NCBI GenBank assembly: GCA_012840535.1
Contig: DULF01000093.1
Coordinates: 1 to 32,970 of the forward strand
Length of the DNA: 32,970 bases
Reading direction: 5' to 3'
Source of the DNA: Clostridiaceae bacterium
Lineage (GTDB): Bacteria; Bacillota; Clostridia; Acetivibrionales; DUMB01
Part shown: positions 16,046 to 24,973 of the stretch, piece by piece
Layout of the letters: each line of letters opens with the position of its first letter
How positions within the stretch are numbered: the first letter of the stretch is position 1
Translations under genes and position numbers: made by a program
Notes under the pieces: model-generated
Databases searched by the model: none
What the model saw: the letters and a program-made list of their open reading frames with translations, nothing else
What the model was told of the DNA's origin: nothing

Positions 16046-17809
16046 TTAGATCTTCACTGGTTCTTCAAGAACAGGAATGGTTATTCTGGCTATCAGAAAT
16101 CCATTTTCCATTCTGTAGCTCAAGCCATAATTGTTCCCAAAATACATTTTGATACGGCTGTCAACATTTTTTATACCTATGCCGTAATTTGAGTCCTGTG
16201 CACCGCTTGATAAAAAGCCATTAAGCCTCTCTGCTTCACTATCTTTCGCACCATTTCCATTATCGGCAACTTCAACAATCAACCTGCCGTTTTCAGAAAA
16301 CGCCTTTATTTTTATAAACCCGTTGGATTCAATTGACTTAATTCCATGATAAATCGAATTTTCCACCAGAGGTTGAATAAGGAGCTTAGGCATATAGAGG
16401 CTTTTTACTTTTTCATCAACTTCGAACTCATAATTAAATTCATCTTTGTATCTGATTTTCTGTATTATGAGATAACTTTCAGCATGCTGCAGTTCCTCGC
16501 TTACCAGAATAATCTCCTTTCCTTTGCTGATACTTATCCTGAAAAGCCTCGAAAGGGAACTGACCATGTTTATTACTTCATCTTTTTTATTGTTATTTGT
16601 CATCCATATGATAGAAGTTAACGTATTATATAAGAAATGAGGATTTACCTGCATTATAAGCGCCCTGATTTCGGCTTCCTTTTTCTTCCGCTGGGCTTCA
16701 TAAATATCTTCTATTGACTGCTTAAGCCTTTTTATCATATCATCAAAAGCGCTGCCTATGAGGCCGAATTCATCCTTGGATTTGAAATTAACCCTTACAT
16801 CGAGGTTTCCCTGCTGAACTTCCTTTATATTGTTTACCAGCTTATTAACCGGTTTTGTAATCTTCATTGACAGGAAAATTGAGAACAGAAATGTTACAGC
16901 AAGGCACAAAAAGCAGATCATAAACGTCATCTGTTTGATTCCTTCACTTGCGGAAAGTATACGGCTGAGTTGCTCAAGACATACATAATTCCATCCCATT
17001 ATATTATTCTTATAATATGTAACCAGGTAGCGCTCTTTCCCGATTTTTGCTTCAAAATAACCCTGGGAACCATCAAACTGCACATTATATCCGATAACGT
17101 CATCAAGTTCACGTCCCAGGACTGACTTATTACTGCAGGACACGATCTTATTGTTTTGATTGACTATAAGTATTTTACCCTGTGGTTCTTCCAAACCTGA
17201 ATAGACTCTGTATATATGATCTTCTCTGATATTTATAAGAATAAGACCTCTAAATTCACCTGTAACAGGATCCCTTGTAATTCTATAGAATGGCAAAGTA
17301 TAAATATTGTTTAGCTCCCTTACATCTCCCCATAAGTATGTTTTTTCCGTGAGTATTTCATTATACCACTTTGTGAAAATTATCCTTTCATAACTATCTG
17401 TCTTATTAATATCATTTGTATACTCTTTTCCGCTGCTGTCAAATATATAAATAGACTGTATTCCCTCAGTATTGTGGTAATTATTCAGCAGCTTTCTCAC
17501 TTCAAATTCGCATCTTACTCTTTCAGCTTCGTCTAATGAATCGATATCCATAAGGGATGTCACAAAGTCGTCCATGCTTAAACGGATGGCTATGTATCTT
17601 TTATTGCTGAGATAATTAAAGACTAGATTGTCCACATCCTTTAGATTTCTGATTGTTCTGATTATTTCCTTTTCTTTTACAACAGACTCAGAAATTTTAT
17701 ATGAAGTAATCCCTATCACAAGTGTAGGAACCAGCGATATTAAAATGAAAAACAATATAAGCTTCTTATTAATACTGATATTGTTGAAGTATTCAACAGT
17801 TTTTACCAT
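16046..17809 (-). CDS. YesM-type membrane sensor histidine kinase
   Basis: A 587-residue sensor kinase. Transmembrane segment 1 is at about residues 16-38; an extracellular Cache-like sensing region covers about 39-290 (GSQGYFEAKIGKERYLVTYY near its end); transmembrane segment 2 is at about 294-315. A HAMP linker (MKITKPVNKLVNNIKEVQQG) leads to the His_kinase domain with QVNPHFLYNTLTSI (phosphoacceptor His391). The HATPase region has LVENSIYHGI, VADNGNG and YGIGIKNVDSRI. I start at the ATG at 17807-17809, though the GAGGTCAC upstream is 13 bases away; a TTG at 17839 would add ten residues. It is paired with the AraC-type regulator directly downstream, and the pair probably senses an extracellular sugar. 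Confidence 0.92.
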   Translation of the reverse strand: MVKTVEYFNNISINKKLILFFILISLVPTLVIGITSYKISESVVKEKEIIRTIRNLKDVDNLVFNYLSNKRYIAIRLSMDDFVTSLMDIDSLDEAERVRCEFEVRKLLNNYHNTEGIQSIYIFDSSGKEYTNDINKTDSYERIIFTKWYNEILTEKTYLWGDVRELNNIYTLPFYRITRDPVTGEFRGLILINIREDHIYRVYSGLEEPQGKILIVNQNNKIVSCSNKSVLGRELDDVIGYNVQFDGSQGYFEAKIGKERYLVTYYKNNIMGWNYVCLEQLSRILSASEGIKQMTFMICFLCLAVTFLFSIFLSMKITKPVNKLVNNIKEVQQGNLDVRVNFKSKDEFGLIGSAFDDMIKRLKQSIEDIYEAQRKKKEAEIRALIMQVNPHFLYNTLTSIIWMTNNNKKDEVINMVSSLSRLFRISISKGKEIILVSEELQHAESYLIIQKIRYKDEFNYEFEVDEKVKSLYMPKLLIQPLVENSIYHGIKSIESNGFIKIKAFSENGRLIVEVADNGNGAKDSEAERLNGFLSSGAQDSNYGIGIKNVDSRIKMYFGNNYGLSYRMENGFLIARITIPVLEEPVKI

Positions 17810-17865
17810 TGCTTGTAACGTGACCTCATGAAATATCAATCTTACTTATGTAAATATATATTAAA

Positions 17866-17893
17866 ATTATAACATAAAATTCTAATTAAGTAA
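17866..17893 (-). promoter_or_regulatory. Promoter of the kinase-regulator pair
   Basis: Minus strand TTACTT (17888-17893), a 16-base spacer and a perfect TATAAT (17866-17871), with an extended TG one base before the -10 box. It lies about 57 bases ahead of the kinase start, in very AT-rich sequence. Confidence 0.55.
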
Positions 17894-17966
17894 TTAAATA
17901 TTAATTAAAAATATTATATAGATTATATTACCTACCTAGTTTGGATTTACCATCAATGCTTTCCCA

Positions 17967-19322
17967 TTATTCATAATCACTATCCAGTTCCTCTTTAATT
18001 GCAGCATCAGCTTTTTCCTTTAGCTCCTTCATGGTATCCTCAAGGCCCTTCTGTCCTGTACAATAAAGCTCTCCGTAAGCAGGAATCAAATTATAAGCAA
18101 TTACAAAACTAGCAGGACCCGGGTCGTTTTCCGGCACAATTTCCAGTTGGCTGTCAAGTATTATATTCCTGATGTCATCCGGTGTTATACCGTCAAAAGA
18201 CAACAGTGAGGAAATATGCTCAGCTATTTTGTTTATATCACCTTCATAAAGGTCTACTCTGCAAGGTATGTCGGTATAAACTGTGTATGCCTCTTCTGCT
18301 ATTACTTTTATAGCTTCGAACGCTTCCCTCTCATGTTTTGTTGTTGACAGAACAGAATATCCGCCTATTATTCCGGGTACAACCTTTTCTCCCTTATTTA
18401 TCTGAGGCAACGGGGCAATGCCGATTTTCCAGTCCCTCGGATATTTTTTCAGGTCGGATACATAGGTCAGTACCCAGCTTCCTGCAGGCCACATTCCGAT
18501 ATTACCTTGAAAAAACATGTCGTATGGCATTTTTTGAGTTTTATACGTCAGATAATCCGGCTGAACTTTATGGACATTTCCGAGGTCAGCCATAAACTTG
18601 AATGATTCTGCCCATCCAGGGTCATCAAAATTTGAGTAACCATCAGGCTTATACAGGGGGATTTTCTTCTGTCTGGCTATCATTGAAAAGTAGATGGTCC
18701 ATTCAATAAAATATGAACCGAAAATATTTTTTTCTTTATTTGTCAGCTGCTTCGCAATATCAATATAATCCTGCCACGTCCAGTCTGCAGCAGGATAAGG
18801 AACTTTTGCGTCGTCAAATATTTTTTTGTTGTAATATACTATATGGATGTCTTTTAACTCAGGTAGCATATATATTTTACCGTCAATTTTTTGAATGTAC
18901 GGGCCAAAAACCTTTTCTACATCATAACCTGTACTTTTGATAAGGTCATCCAACGGTTTAATAACCTTTGAATGTGCATAATTAACGGAAGTGTCTGAGT
19001 TTGAATAAATAAAATCGTATTCAACACCTGCCAAAACACTTAGTTTTATTTTCTTCGTTGAATCCAGCTCATTTCCGGGCAATACTACCGTTTGGCATTT
19101 GTAGCCTGTTTTTCTTTCCACAAGTTCCAAAATCTTTTTTGTTTTATCGTCTTTGGCATGGGAAGGGCCTGCAGCAAACTTCAGGACTATAGTTTCCCCG
19201 GATGCATCGGCCTTCTTTTGCCCAGAGGTATCTATGCCAGGGTTTGCAGCCATATCGCCAAAACAAGAAGCCAGTAATAAAACCATTATTATCAGAGTTA
19301 AAGCTATTGATAAAATTTTCAT
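17967..19322 (-). CDS. Orphan CUT1-type sugar-binding lipoprotein
   Basis: A 451-residue family 1 solute-binding lipoprotein with signal peptide and lipobox LLASC (lipidated Cys20). Family features include KPLDDLIKSTGYD, IYMLPELKDIHIVYYNKKIF, WTWQDYIDIAKQL and MFFQGNIGMWPAGSWVLTYV. It is only distantly like the 14105 binding protein. Start is the ATG at 19320-19322. The GGGGAG ribosome site is 15 bases away and better placed for a four-codon ORF at 19333 (MKRK) whose stop overlaps this ATG. No permease genes lie beside it: the next gene upstream is the decayed kinase, the next downstream the intact kinase. It may use the 10999-12771 permeases, feed a kinase, or be a leftover of a lost transporter. 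Confidence 0.88.
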   Translation of the reverse strand: MKILSIALTLIIMVLLLASCFGDMAANPGIDTSGQKKADASGETIVLKFAAGPSHAKDDKTKKILELVERKTGYKCQTVVLPGNELDSTKKIKLSVLAGVEYDFIYSNSDTSVNYAHSKVIKPLDDLIKSTGYDVEKVFGPYIQKIDGKIYMLPELKDIHIVYYNKKIFDDAKVPYPAADWTWQDYIDIAKQLTNKEKNIFGSYFIEWTIYFSMIARQKKIPLYKPDGYSNFDDPGWAESFKFMADLGNVHKVQPDYLTYKTQKMPYDMFFQGNIGMWPAGSWVLTYVSDLKKYPRDWKIGIAPLPQINKGEKVVPGIIGGYSVLSTTKHEREAFEAIKVIAEEAYTVYTDIPCRVDLYEGDINKIAEHISSLLSFDGITPDDIRNIILDSQLEIVPENDPGPASFVIAYNLIPAYGELYCTGQKGLEDTMKELKEKADAAIKEELDSDYE

Positions 19323-19414
19323 TTTCGTTTCATTTCACTCCCCTGGTTATCATATTGCAGATAAATCGCTACAAACATAGTCAAATATAATTTTTAATGG
19401 TATTTATTAATAGG

Positions 19415-20724
19415 TTAATCCTTCAAAAGTGGAGTAATGATAGTCACTGTTGTTCCTTTATTTTCATTGTTTTTTATTCGTATACCAAATCCTTTTCCGA
19501 AATACATTTCGATTCTTTGATGGATATTGATTAAACCGATTCCTCTTTTTGCCTGACCGCTGTCTGCAAAACCTTCATCCAGTTTCCTGTTGATATTGTT
19601 AAGTGCCTCCTGTGCAATTCCAACTCCATTATCAGTTATATCGAATACAAGGTTGTTATTTAATTTATAGACTTCAATGCATATGGTTCCTTGTCCACCC
19701 ATGGCTTCAAAACCATGGTAGATGGCATTTTCAACTATCGGCTGGAGAATCAGCTTAAGTGTTTTATATTCCAGTATCTCTTCATCATCTATATTGATTA
19801 CAAGTCCTATTTTCCCATTGTATCTGAAATTCTGTATCTCCATATACGCTTTTACATGCTCAATTTCTTCCTTTACTTTGACAATGGGGCCACCTTTATT
19901 TACTGCAAGCCGAAACAATCTCCCAAGTGCTGATGTCATATAACAAATTTCTTCGGCACCGATAATTTTGCCTTCCAGACAATGGATTCAAGGGTATTGT
20001 ATAAAAAATGAGGGTTAATTTGGGCCTGAAGCACATACAATTCTGCCTCTTTCTTTTTCCTTTCAAGTTCATATTCCTTTGTAATAAGTTCCTTGATTTT
20101 TTCAACCATAATATTGAAATACTCTGCAAGTTTGCTAACTTCATAACCTCCAATCAAATCAATCCTTGTATTGAAATTGCCTTCCTGAAATTCTCTCATA
20201 GATTCTATTACCCTGTTCATTGGACTTGTTATGGTTACAGAAATAAAGACAGCGGCTGCAAAAGTGATTAATATTGCAATTACCATGATGGCATAAGCTA
20301 AAAAAGACAATTTATTCATCTTTTCAGTAAGCTCATTTAGCGGAACAATACCCACTGTTATCCATCCGGTAAGACCTGATGTTTGTGTAAACCCTAAATA
20401 GGTTTTACCTTTTTCCGTAAAGGTAAAACTTTTATTTTTATTTGCAAGGGCATTCTCAACCCATACAGGATTTACGTTTTTAGTCTTTAAAGCGTTTTCA
20501 TCCATATGGGATATCAGGCTGCCGTTTTCATCAATTATAAATATCTTACCTGTTTTTCCTATCCTGTTATTCATGTATTTTTCATAAATCGCCTGCTCGA
20601 AAATGGTAAAAATACATAATCCCTTATACTGCATGGTACTATAGTCAAATATTCTGCTTACTGCCAGAATTACATTGTCTTCTCTGGTGTTTGAGAAAGG
20701 CTGGGCTGAAGTGGGATACATCAA
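19415..20724 (-). pseudogene. Broken YesM-type sensor kinase: 5' truncated and frameshifted
   Basis: Remnant of a second YesM-like kinase. The first membrane segment and the start of the extracellular domain are gone. What remains is the late Cache region (KIFIIDENGSLISH, GWITVGIVPLNEL), the second membrane segment, HAMP (SPMNRVIESMREFQEGN) and the phosphoacceptor motif QINPHFLYNTLES. The frame breaks at an A4 run (plus-strand T 19966-19969) and stops at 19936. The other half continues in the next frame from about 19966 to 19415, with LGRLFRLAVNKGG, QPIVENAIYHGFE, ITDNGVGI and KRGIGLINIHQRI. Adding one A gives a seamless join (SIVWKAKIIGAEEICYMTS). Its 5' end lies in the reading frame of a regulator fragment. 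Confidence 0.85.
19966..19969 (-). other. Frameshift site in the kinase remnant
   Basis: The minus-strand codons read AAG GCA AAA TTA, which drops out of the kinase frame. One extra A (GCA AAA ATT ATC GGT) restores WKAKIIGAEE and the whole downstream kinase frame. A one-base loss in an A run explains the break most simply. A sequencing error cannot be excluded. Confidence 0.8.
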
Positions 20725-21226
20725 TGTAACTTATCATTTGGGATACTTCAAAAGCTTTTAAACTGGAAGAACTAGAAAGCAATTCCTTAGCTTCGGAGAA
20801 AGATTTGGGAAGCTGCTTTACACTTTCATATATCCTGCCTATGCCTGCCGAAATTGTTTTCTTAAGATATCTTTTTACGCAATCCTGCATATCAAGTATA
20901 ATTTTTTGCAACGCCTCATTGGTTTCCTGAGAGTTGCATAAAATGATGATTTCTTTATAGCCGTTAAAACACAGGCCTTTCAGTTTCCCATCCATTATCT
21001 CCTGAATAATATTGGTTACTGCAAAAAACAGTAAATTCTTTTCATCTTCCGTATATTGAGCTTCATCTGAAGAGAAATTGTCAATTTCAATAAGTATGGC
21101 TCTGACGTGCCCAGTTTCCAAATTAAGTCCCAGGTACTCGGTTTTTCTGCAAATGGTTTCAATATCGTAACTGCATCCTCTCACAAGTTCATTCAGGAAT
21201 TTCTCCTTTTTCTTGATACTTGTCAC
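20645..21226 (-). pseudogene. YesN-type response regulator fragment lacking receiver and DNA-binding domains
   Basis: An open frame of about 190 residues matching only the middle region of YesN-type regulators: FLNELVRGCSYDIE at the start, HVRAILIEIDNFSSDE, and the typical ISAGIGRIYESVKQLPKSFSEAKELL. The receiver domain that should precede it and the AraC helix-turn-helix that should follow are both missing. After YIDVSH (about 20726) the frame reads through out-of-frame kinase sequence to the stop at 20645. A GTG at 21224-21226 has AAGGGG upstream, so it might still be translated. With neither phosphoacceptor nor DNA-binding domain it cannot act as a regulator. It is decaying together with the kinase fragment it overlaps. 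Confidence 0.8.
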
Positions 21227-21501
21227 AATGCACACCCCTTTGCAAAAAATTAATCACGATCCTTTCCTTAAACAACAGAATCTTGTCTGAATGCATTGAT
21301 GAATGTCCGGCTTAAATCGTAGATAAAACTTGCCTCTAATATAAATAATACTTTTTGCAGGTTGTAATAGAAATAGGCGATATTTAGCATTCAATGGTTT
21401 TTTTAAACATAATATGGATTGCTAAAATTAAAATGCAACAGTATACTATAAAGGTAATTATATTTTAATAACTATACTATCTTATAATTGATGGAGGTAC
21501 T

Positions 21502-21927
21502 ATGGAAAATCAGGAAATTCAGGTTAATAAACCACAAGAATTCAAGTTTAAGCTCGAACGTGCAGAAAAGAATATGTCTTTATTGGCGCTTGTTTTGTTT
21601 TATTTTTCCTTTACCCGCAATGATGCATTGTCAAATATCATCTTTTTTGGCGTAACATCCCTGGTAATCATATATTATTTTATATGGTACAGAAAAAAAC
21701 CGGCTTATGTTATTATTAACGATGAAGAAGTCGTAATTCATAAATTTCCGTTCTTCAAGCCTCTAAGCATAAAAACAAGCGAAATAAAAAACGTTACCAG
21801 GACAAATAAAGCTGTTTGCATAGAGCATTCCAGTTACGGCCAGATGCAATTGTCAAAAATATATAGGTTTTTTCTCCAGGCAGAAGATATCGAAAAAATT
21901 TACAATACACTAAACAATTCTCAGTAA
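21502..21927 (+). CDS. Small membrane protein with PH-like C-terminal domain, unknown function
   Basis: I do not recognise a named family. The 141-residue product has a charged N-terminus, two close hydrophobic segments (about residues 31-46 and 53-72, a membrane hairpin), and a beta-rich soluble tail of about 65 residues. The tail carries AYVIINDEEVVIHKFPFFKP and ISEIKNV-like strands (here TSEIKNVTR), reminiscent of bacterial PH-domain membrane proteins such as the YcxB/DUF304 group. The ATG has GGAGG five bases upstream. rqcH begins 13 bases after its stop, and the rqcH ribosome site overlaps the stop codon, so the two are coupled. The 275-base divergent gap before it holds no promoter I can place with confidence. 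Confidence 0.75.
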   Translation: MENQEIQVNKPQEFKFKLERAEKNMSLLALVLFYFSFTRNDALSNIIFFGVTSLVIIYYFIWYRKKPAYVIINDEEVVIHKFPFFKPLSIKTSEIKNVTRTNKAVCIEHSSYGQMQLSKIYRFFLQAEDIEKIYNTLNNSQ

Positions 21928-21940
21928 GGAGTTGTTTATA

Positions 21941-23704
21941 TTGCCGTTTGATGGAGTTGTAACAAAATGCATTATAGAAGAATTAAAAGAAACAATTCTT
22001 GACGGCCGGATTGAAAAAATATTTCAGCCTGAAAGAGACGAAATAGTGTTGAATATCCGCGCAAAAGGGCAGAACCTTAAGTTGTTGCTCAGTGCAAATT
22101 CAAGCTACCCGAGGATTCATTTTACCGGGGTCGTAAAAGAAAACCCGGCAGCTCCGCCTGTTTTTTGCATGCTTCTTCGCAAACACCTTTCAGGGGCAAA
22201 AATAATAGGAGTTGAGTTCAGTGACTATGAGAGAATTGTCACCCTTCTTGTGGAATCCATAAATGAACTCGGAGATATGTCAGTTAAAAAAATAATTATT
22301 GAGATAATGGGCCGCCACAGTAATATAATACTGGTTAACAGCGACGATAAAATAATCGATTCGATAAAGCACGTGGACAGTGAAACAAGCAGCGTAAGAG
22401 AAGTTATGCCCGCAAGGCCATATATATTGCCGCCTTCACAGAATAAGACAAGCCCTGAAGCACTGGATATGGAAAAGTTGTTTGATAAAACAGATGAATA
22501 TTCCAGTACAAGTTTAGAAAAATACCTGCTAAACAAAATAAAGGGGTTCAGCCCCTTGCTTTGCAGGGAAATATGCTTTCGGGCAGGAGTTGATGAAAGA
22601 ACCTCCATATCCACCCTGTCCGTGCATGCCCGTGAACGCGTCAAAAGCGTACTGCATGAGCTGGTATCACAGATTGCCAGCGGTAAATTCAGTCCATGTT
22701 TGATTTTTGAAGACGGCTCCTTTGAAAAGCCTCTTGATTTTCACTGTGTTGAAATCAGGCAGTATAAAAATATAAAGCATGAGTCTTCGATAAACCGCGT
22801 TCTTGATATATTCTACTCTAAAAAGGACTTAATAGAAAGAATACGGCAAAAAAAGTCCGTCCTTATAAAAGTGCTGCAAACCAACATCGAACGGTGCAAC
22901 AAGAAGCTGTCGCTGCAGCAGGAAAAGTTAAGAGAAGTATCTGACAGGGAAAAGCTCCGGCTTTATGGAGAGTTAATAACCGCCAATATTTACAACATTC
23001 AAAAAAACGCCAAGAGCGTAAAGCTTTTAAATTATTACAGCGAGGGAAACGAGTATATTGAAGTGCCGCTTGATGAGAACCTGTCTCCCCAGGAGAACGC
23101 TCAAAGGTATTTTAAGAAATATGCAAAAGCTAAAAGCGCATATAAATACACAAGCGAGCAATTGCAGGAAACCCTTTCGGAACTGGAATATCTGGAAGGT
23201 GTGCTGGTACAGCTTGAAAACAGCGATAAAATCCAGGAAATTGAAGAGATAAAGGAAGAGCTTATAGAGCAAGGTTATATATCATCAAGGAAAAAGGCCA
23301 GTTCAAAAAGGAAAAATGATAAAACTTCCCTTCCAATGCATTTTAAATCTTCGGAAGGAATAGATATTTATGTTGGAAAGAATAACAGGCAAAATGATTT
23401 CTTAACAATGAAGCAAGCCTCTTCAAAAGACATATGGCTTCATGCCCGGAACATCCCCGGCTCACACGTAATAATAAAAAAGCAGCAAAAGAACATTGGT
23501 GAAAATACTTTACTGGAAGCGGCTATCCTTGCTGCGTACTACAGCCGGGCAAAGATGTCGTCAGCTGTCCCGGTTGATTATACTGAAGTAAAAAACGTTA
23601 AGAAGCCGCCTGGCGCAAAACCCGGCATGGTTATTTATGATAATTTTAAAACTATTATTGTAACACCTGATGAGTCAGTGGTAAAAAGCTTGAAGCAGCA
23701 GTGA
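21941..23704 (+). CDS. rqcH: RqcH (Rqc2/NEMF homologue), ribosome quality control NFACT protein
   Basis: A 587-residue NFACT protein that binds split 50S subunits carrying stalled chains and recruits tRNA-Ala to add C-terminal alanine tails for degradation; older annotations call it fibronectin-binding protein. Domains: NFACT-N (about 1-170, with MPFDGVVTK, RIEKIFQPERDE, PPVFCMLLRKHL, EIMGRHSNIILV), a helix-hairpin-helix region (GFSPLLCREICFRAG), a long coiled coil (about 280-440) and NFACT-R (SSEGIDIYVGKNNRQND, DIWLHARNIPGSHVII, YTEVKNVKKPPGAKPGMV). The start is TTG at 21941-21943: TAAGGAG ends nine bases upstream and the product then begins MPFDG like the family. The residue pair at 97-98 is Glu-Arg where Bacillus subtilis has Asp-Arg. 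Confidence 0.95.
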   Translation: MPFDGVVTKCIIEELKETILDGRIEKIFQPERDEIVLNIRAKGQNLKLLLSANSSYPRIHFTGVVKENPAAPPVFCMLLRKHLSGAKIIGVEFSDYERIVTLLVESINELGDMSVKKIIIEIMGRHSNIILVNSDDKIIDSIKHVDSETSSVREVMPARPYILPPSQNKTSPEALDMEKLFDKTDEYSSTSLEKYLLNKIKGFSPLLCREICFRAGVDERTSISTLSVHARERVKSVLHELVSQIASGKFSPCLIFEDGSFEKPLDFHCVEIRQYKNIKHESSINRVLDIFYSKKDLIERIRQKKSVLIKVLQTNIERCNKKLSLQQEKLREVSDREKLRLYGELITANIYNIQKNAKSVKLLNYYSEGNEYIEVPLDENLSPQENAQRYFKKYAKAKSAYKYTSEQLQETLSELEYLEGVLVQLENSDKIQEIEEIKEELIEQGYISSRKKASSKRKNDKTSLPMHFKSSEGIDIYVGKNNRQNDFLTMKQASSKDIWLHARNIPGSHVIIKKQQKNIGENTLLEAAILAAYYSRAKMSSAVPVDYTEVKNVKKPPGAKPGMVIYDNFKTIIVTPDESVVKSLKQQ

Positions 23705-23712
23705 TATTTTCG

Positions 23713-23721
23713 TGGTATAAT
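23713..23721 (+). promoter_or_regulatory. Extended -10 promoter of the aminotransferase gene
   Basis: TGGTATAAT, a perfect -10 hexamer with the extended TG, lies ten bases after the rqcH stop. No convincing -35 box sits at 16-18 bases. It would start a transcript about 40 bases before the aminotransferase ATG. Confidence 0.55.
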
Positions 23722-23766
23722 ACACTAAAAAAGCGTTAAAACAAGTTTTAGGAAAGGATGTTAAAT

Positions 23767-24951
23767 ATGTTTTCAGAAAAGGTAGTTAAAAATCTCAGCA
23801 GTTCATCGTTTATCAGAGCCATGTTTGAAGAAGGCGAAAGATTACGTAAAATACATGGTGCTGACAAAGTTTACGATTTCAGTATAGGAAATCCGGAATT
23901 TGAGCCTCCTCTTTCTGCAAGAGAAGCTCTTAAGAAGCTTGTATTGGACGAAAAGCCCGGACAGCACCGCTATATGAGCAACGCCGGATACGCTGACGTC
24001 AGGGAAAAAATAGCCGGGTATATCAATAGCAAAACAGGAACAAACCTGGCCGGAAACCATATTGTAATGACCTGCGGAGCTGCCGCCGCCTTAAACGTTG
24101 CATTAAAATCCATTCTTAATTCCGGCGAGGAAGTGATTGTCTTTTCACCCTACTTCGTTGAATATCTCTTCTATATAGAAAATTACGGCGGAGTACCTGT
24201 AATAGTGCCTACCAACCCGGATACTTTCGAACCCGATGTAAATGTACTTGAAAAATACATCACGCCGAAGACAAAAGGCATGATTATCAACTCGCCCAAC
24301 AATCCTACGGGGGTTGTGTACAGTGAAAATGTCTTAAAGGGGATTTCCTCATTGCTGGAATCAAAACAAAAGGAATTCGGAACGCAAATTTATGTATTAT
24401 CTGATGAACCTTATGCCACTATTGTTTATGACGGTGTAAAAGTTCCAAGCATACTTAGAATATTCAAAAACGCAATAATTGTAAACTCCTTCAGCAAATC
24501 CCTTGCGCTCCCGGGAGAAAGAATCGGTTACATTGCGGTAAATAATGAAATAAATGATGTTGAAACACTAATAGATGCTTTGGTGTTCTGCAACAGAACT
24601 TTAGGCTTCGTCAACGCGCCTGCGCTCTTTCAGAAAGTAGTAGCCGAAGCTCTTGACGACGGGGTTGACGTTAACGAATACAAAAAGAGGCGCGATATTC
24701 TGTATAACCACCTGATAAAACTTGGTTTTAAATGCATAAAGCCCCAGGGCGCCTTTTATCTTTTCCCGAAATCCTTAATAGAGGATGATGTGGAATTTAC
24801 AAAACGCGCAATGAAGTACAACCTGCTACTTGTGCCGGGTAAAGGTTTCGGATGTCCAGGGCATGTAAGGCTTTCCTACTGTATAGACATAAAAACCATT
24901 GAGAATTCATTACCTGCCTTTGAAGCACTGGCAAAAGAGATATTAGGGTAG
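23767..24951 (+). CDS. Class I/II PLP-dependent aminotransferase
   Basis: A 394-residue fold-type I aminotransferase using pyridoxal phosphate. Visible motifs are FSIGNPEFEPP near residue 38, RYMSNAGYADVR, NSPNNPTGVVYS (about 175-186), SDEPYATIVYDG (about 212-223), the Schiff-base lysine Lys244 in NSFSKSLALPGERIGY, and the carboxylate-binding arginine in GHVRLSYCID near the C-terminus. The ATG at 23767 is nine bases after AAGGA; the ATG at 23758 abuts that site. The overall pattern is aspartate/aromatic aminotransferase-like, but the substrate cannot be fixed from sequence. It has its own promoter, faces the thiN operon convergently, and shows no functional link to rqcH. Confidence 0.9.
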   Translation: MFSEKVVKNLSSSSFIRAMFEEGERLRKIHGADKVYDFSIGNPEFEPPLSAREALKKLVLDEKPGQHRYMSNAGYADVREKIAGYINSKTGTNLAGNHIVMTCGAAAALNVALKSILNSGEEVIVFSPYFVEYLFYIENYGGVPVIVPTNPDTFEPDVNVLEKYITPKTKGMIINSPNNPTGVVYSENVLKGISSLLESKQKEFGTQIYVLSDEPYATIVYDGVKVPSILRIFKNAIIVNSFSKSLALPGERIGYIAVNNEINDVETLIDALVFCNRTLGFVNAPALFQKVVAEALDDGVDVNEYKKRRDILYNHLIKLGFKCIKPQGAFYLFPKSLIEDDVEFTKRAMKYNLLLVPGKGFGCPGHVRLSYCIDIKTIENSLPAFEALAKEILG

Positions 24952-24973
24952 TAATGTTTTTTAGAAACATGGG

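Noticed and set aside
19415-21226. Reading the three ORFs here as separate functional genes
   Set aside because: The regulator piece lacks receiver and DNA-binding domains, the kinase piece lacks its N-terminus, and the last two frames are halves of one kinase split by a one-base shift.
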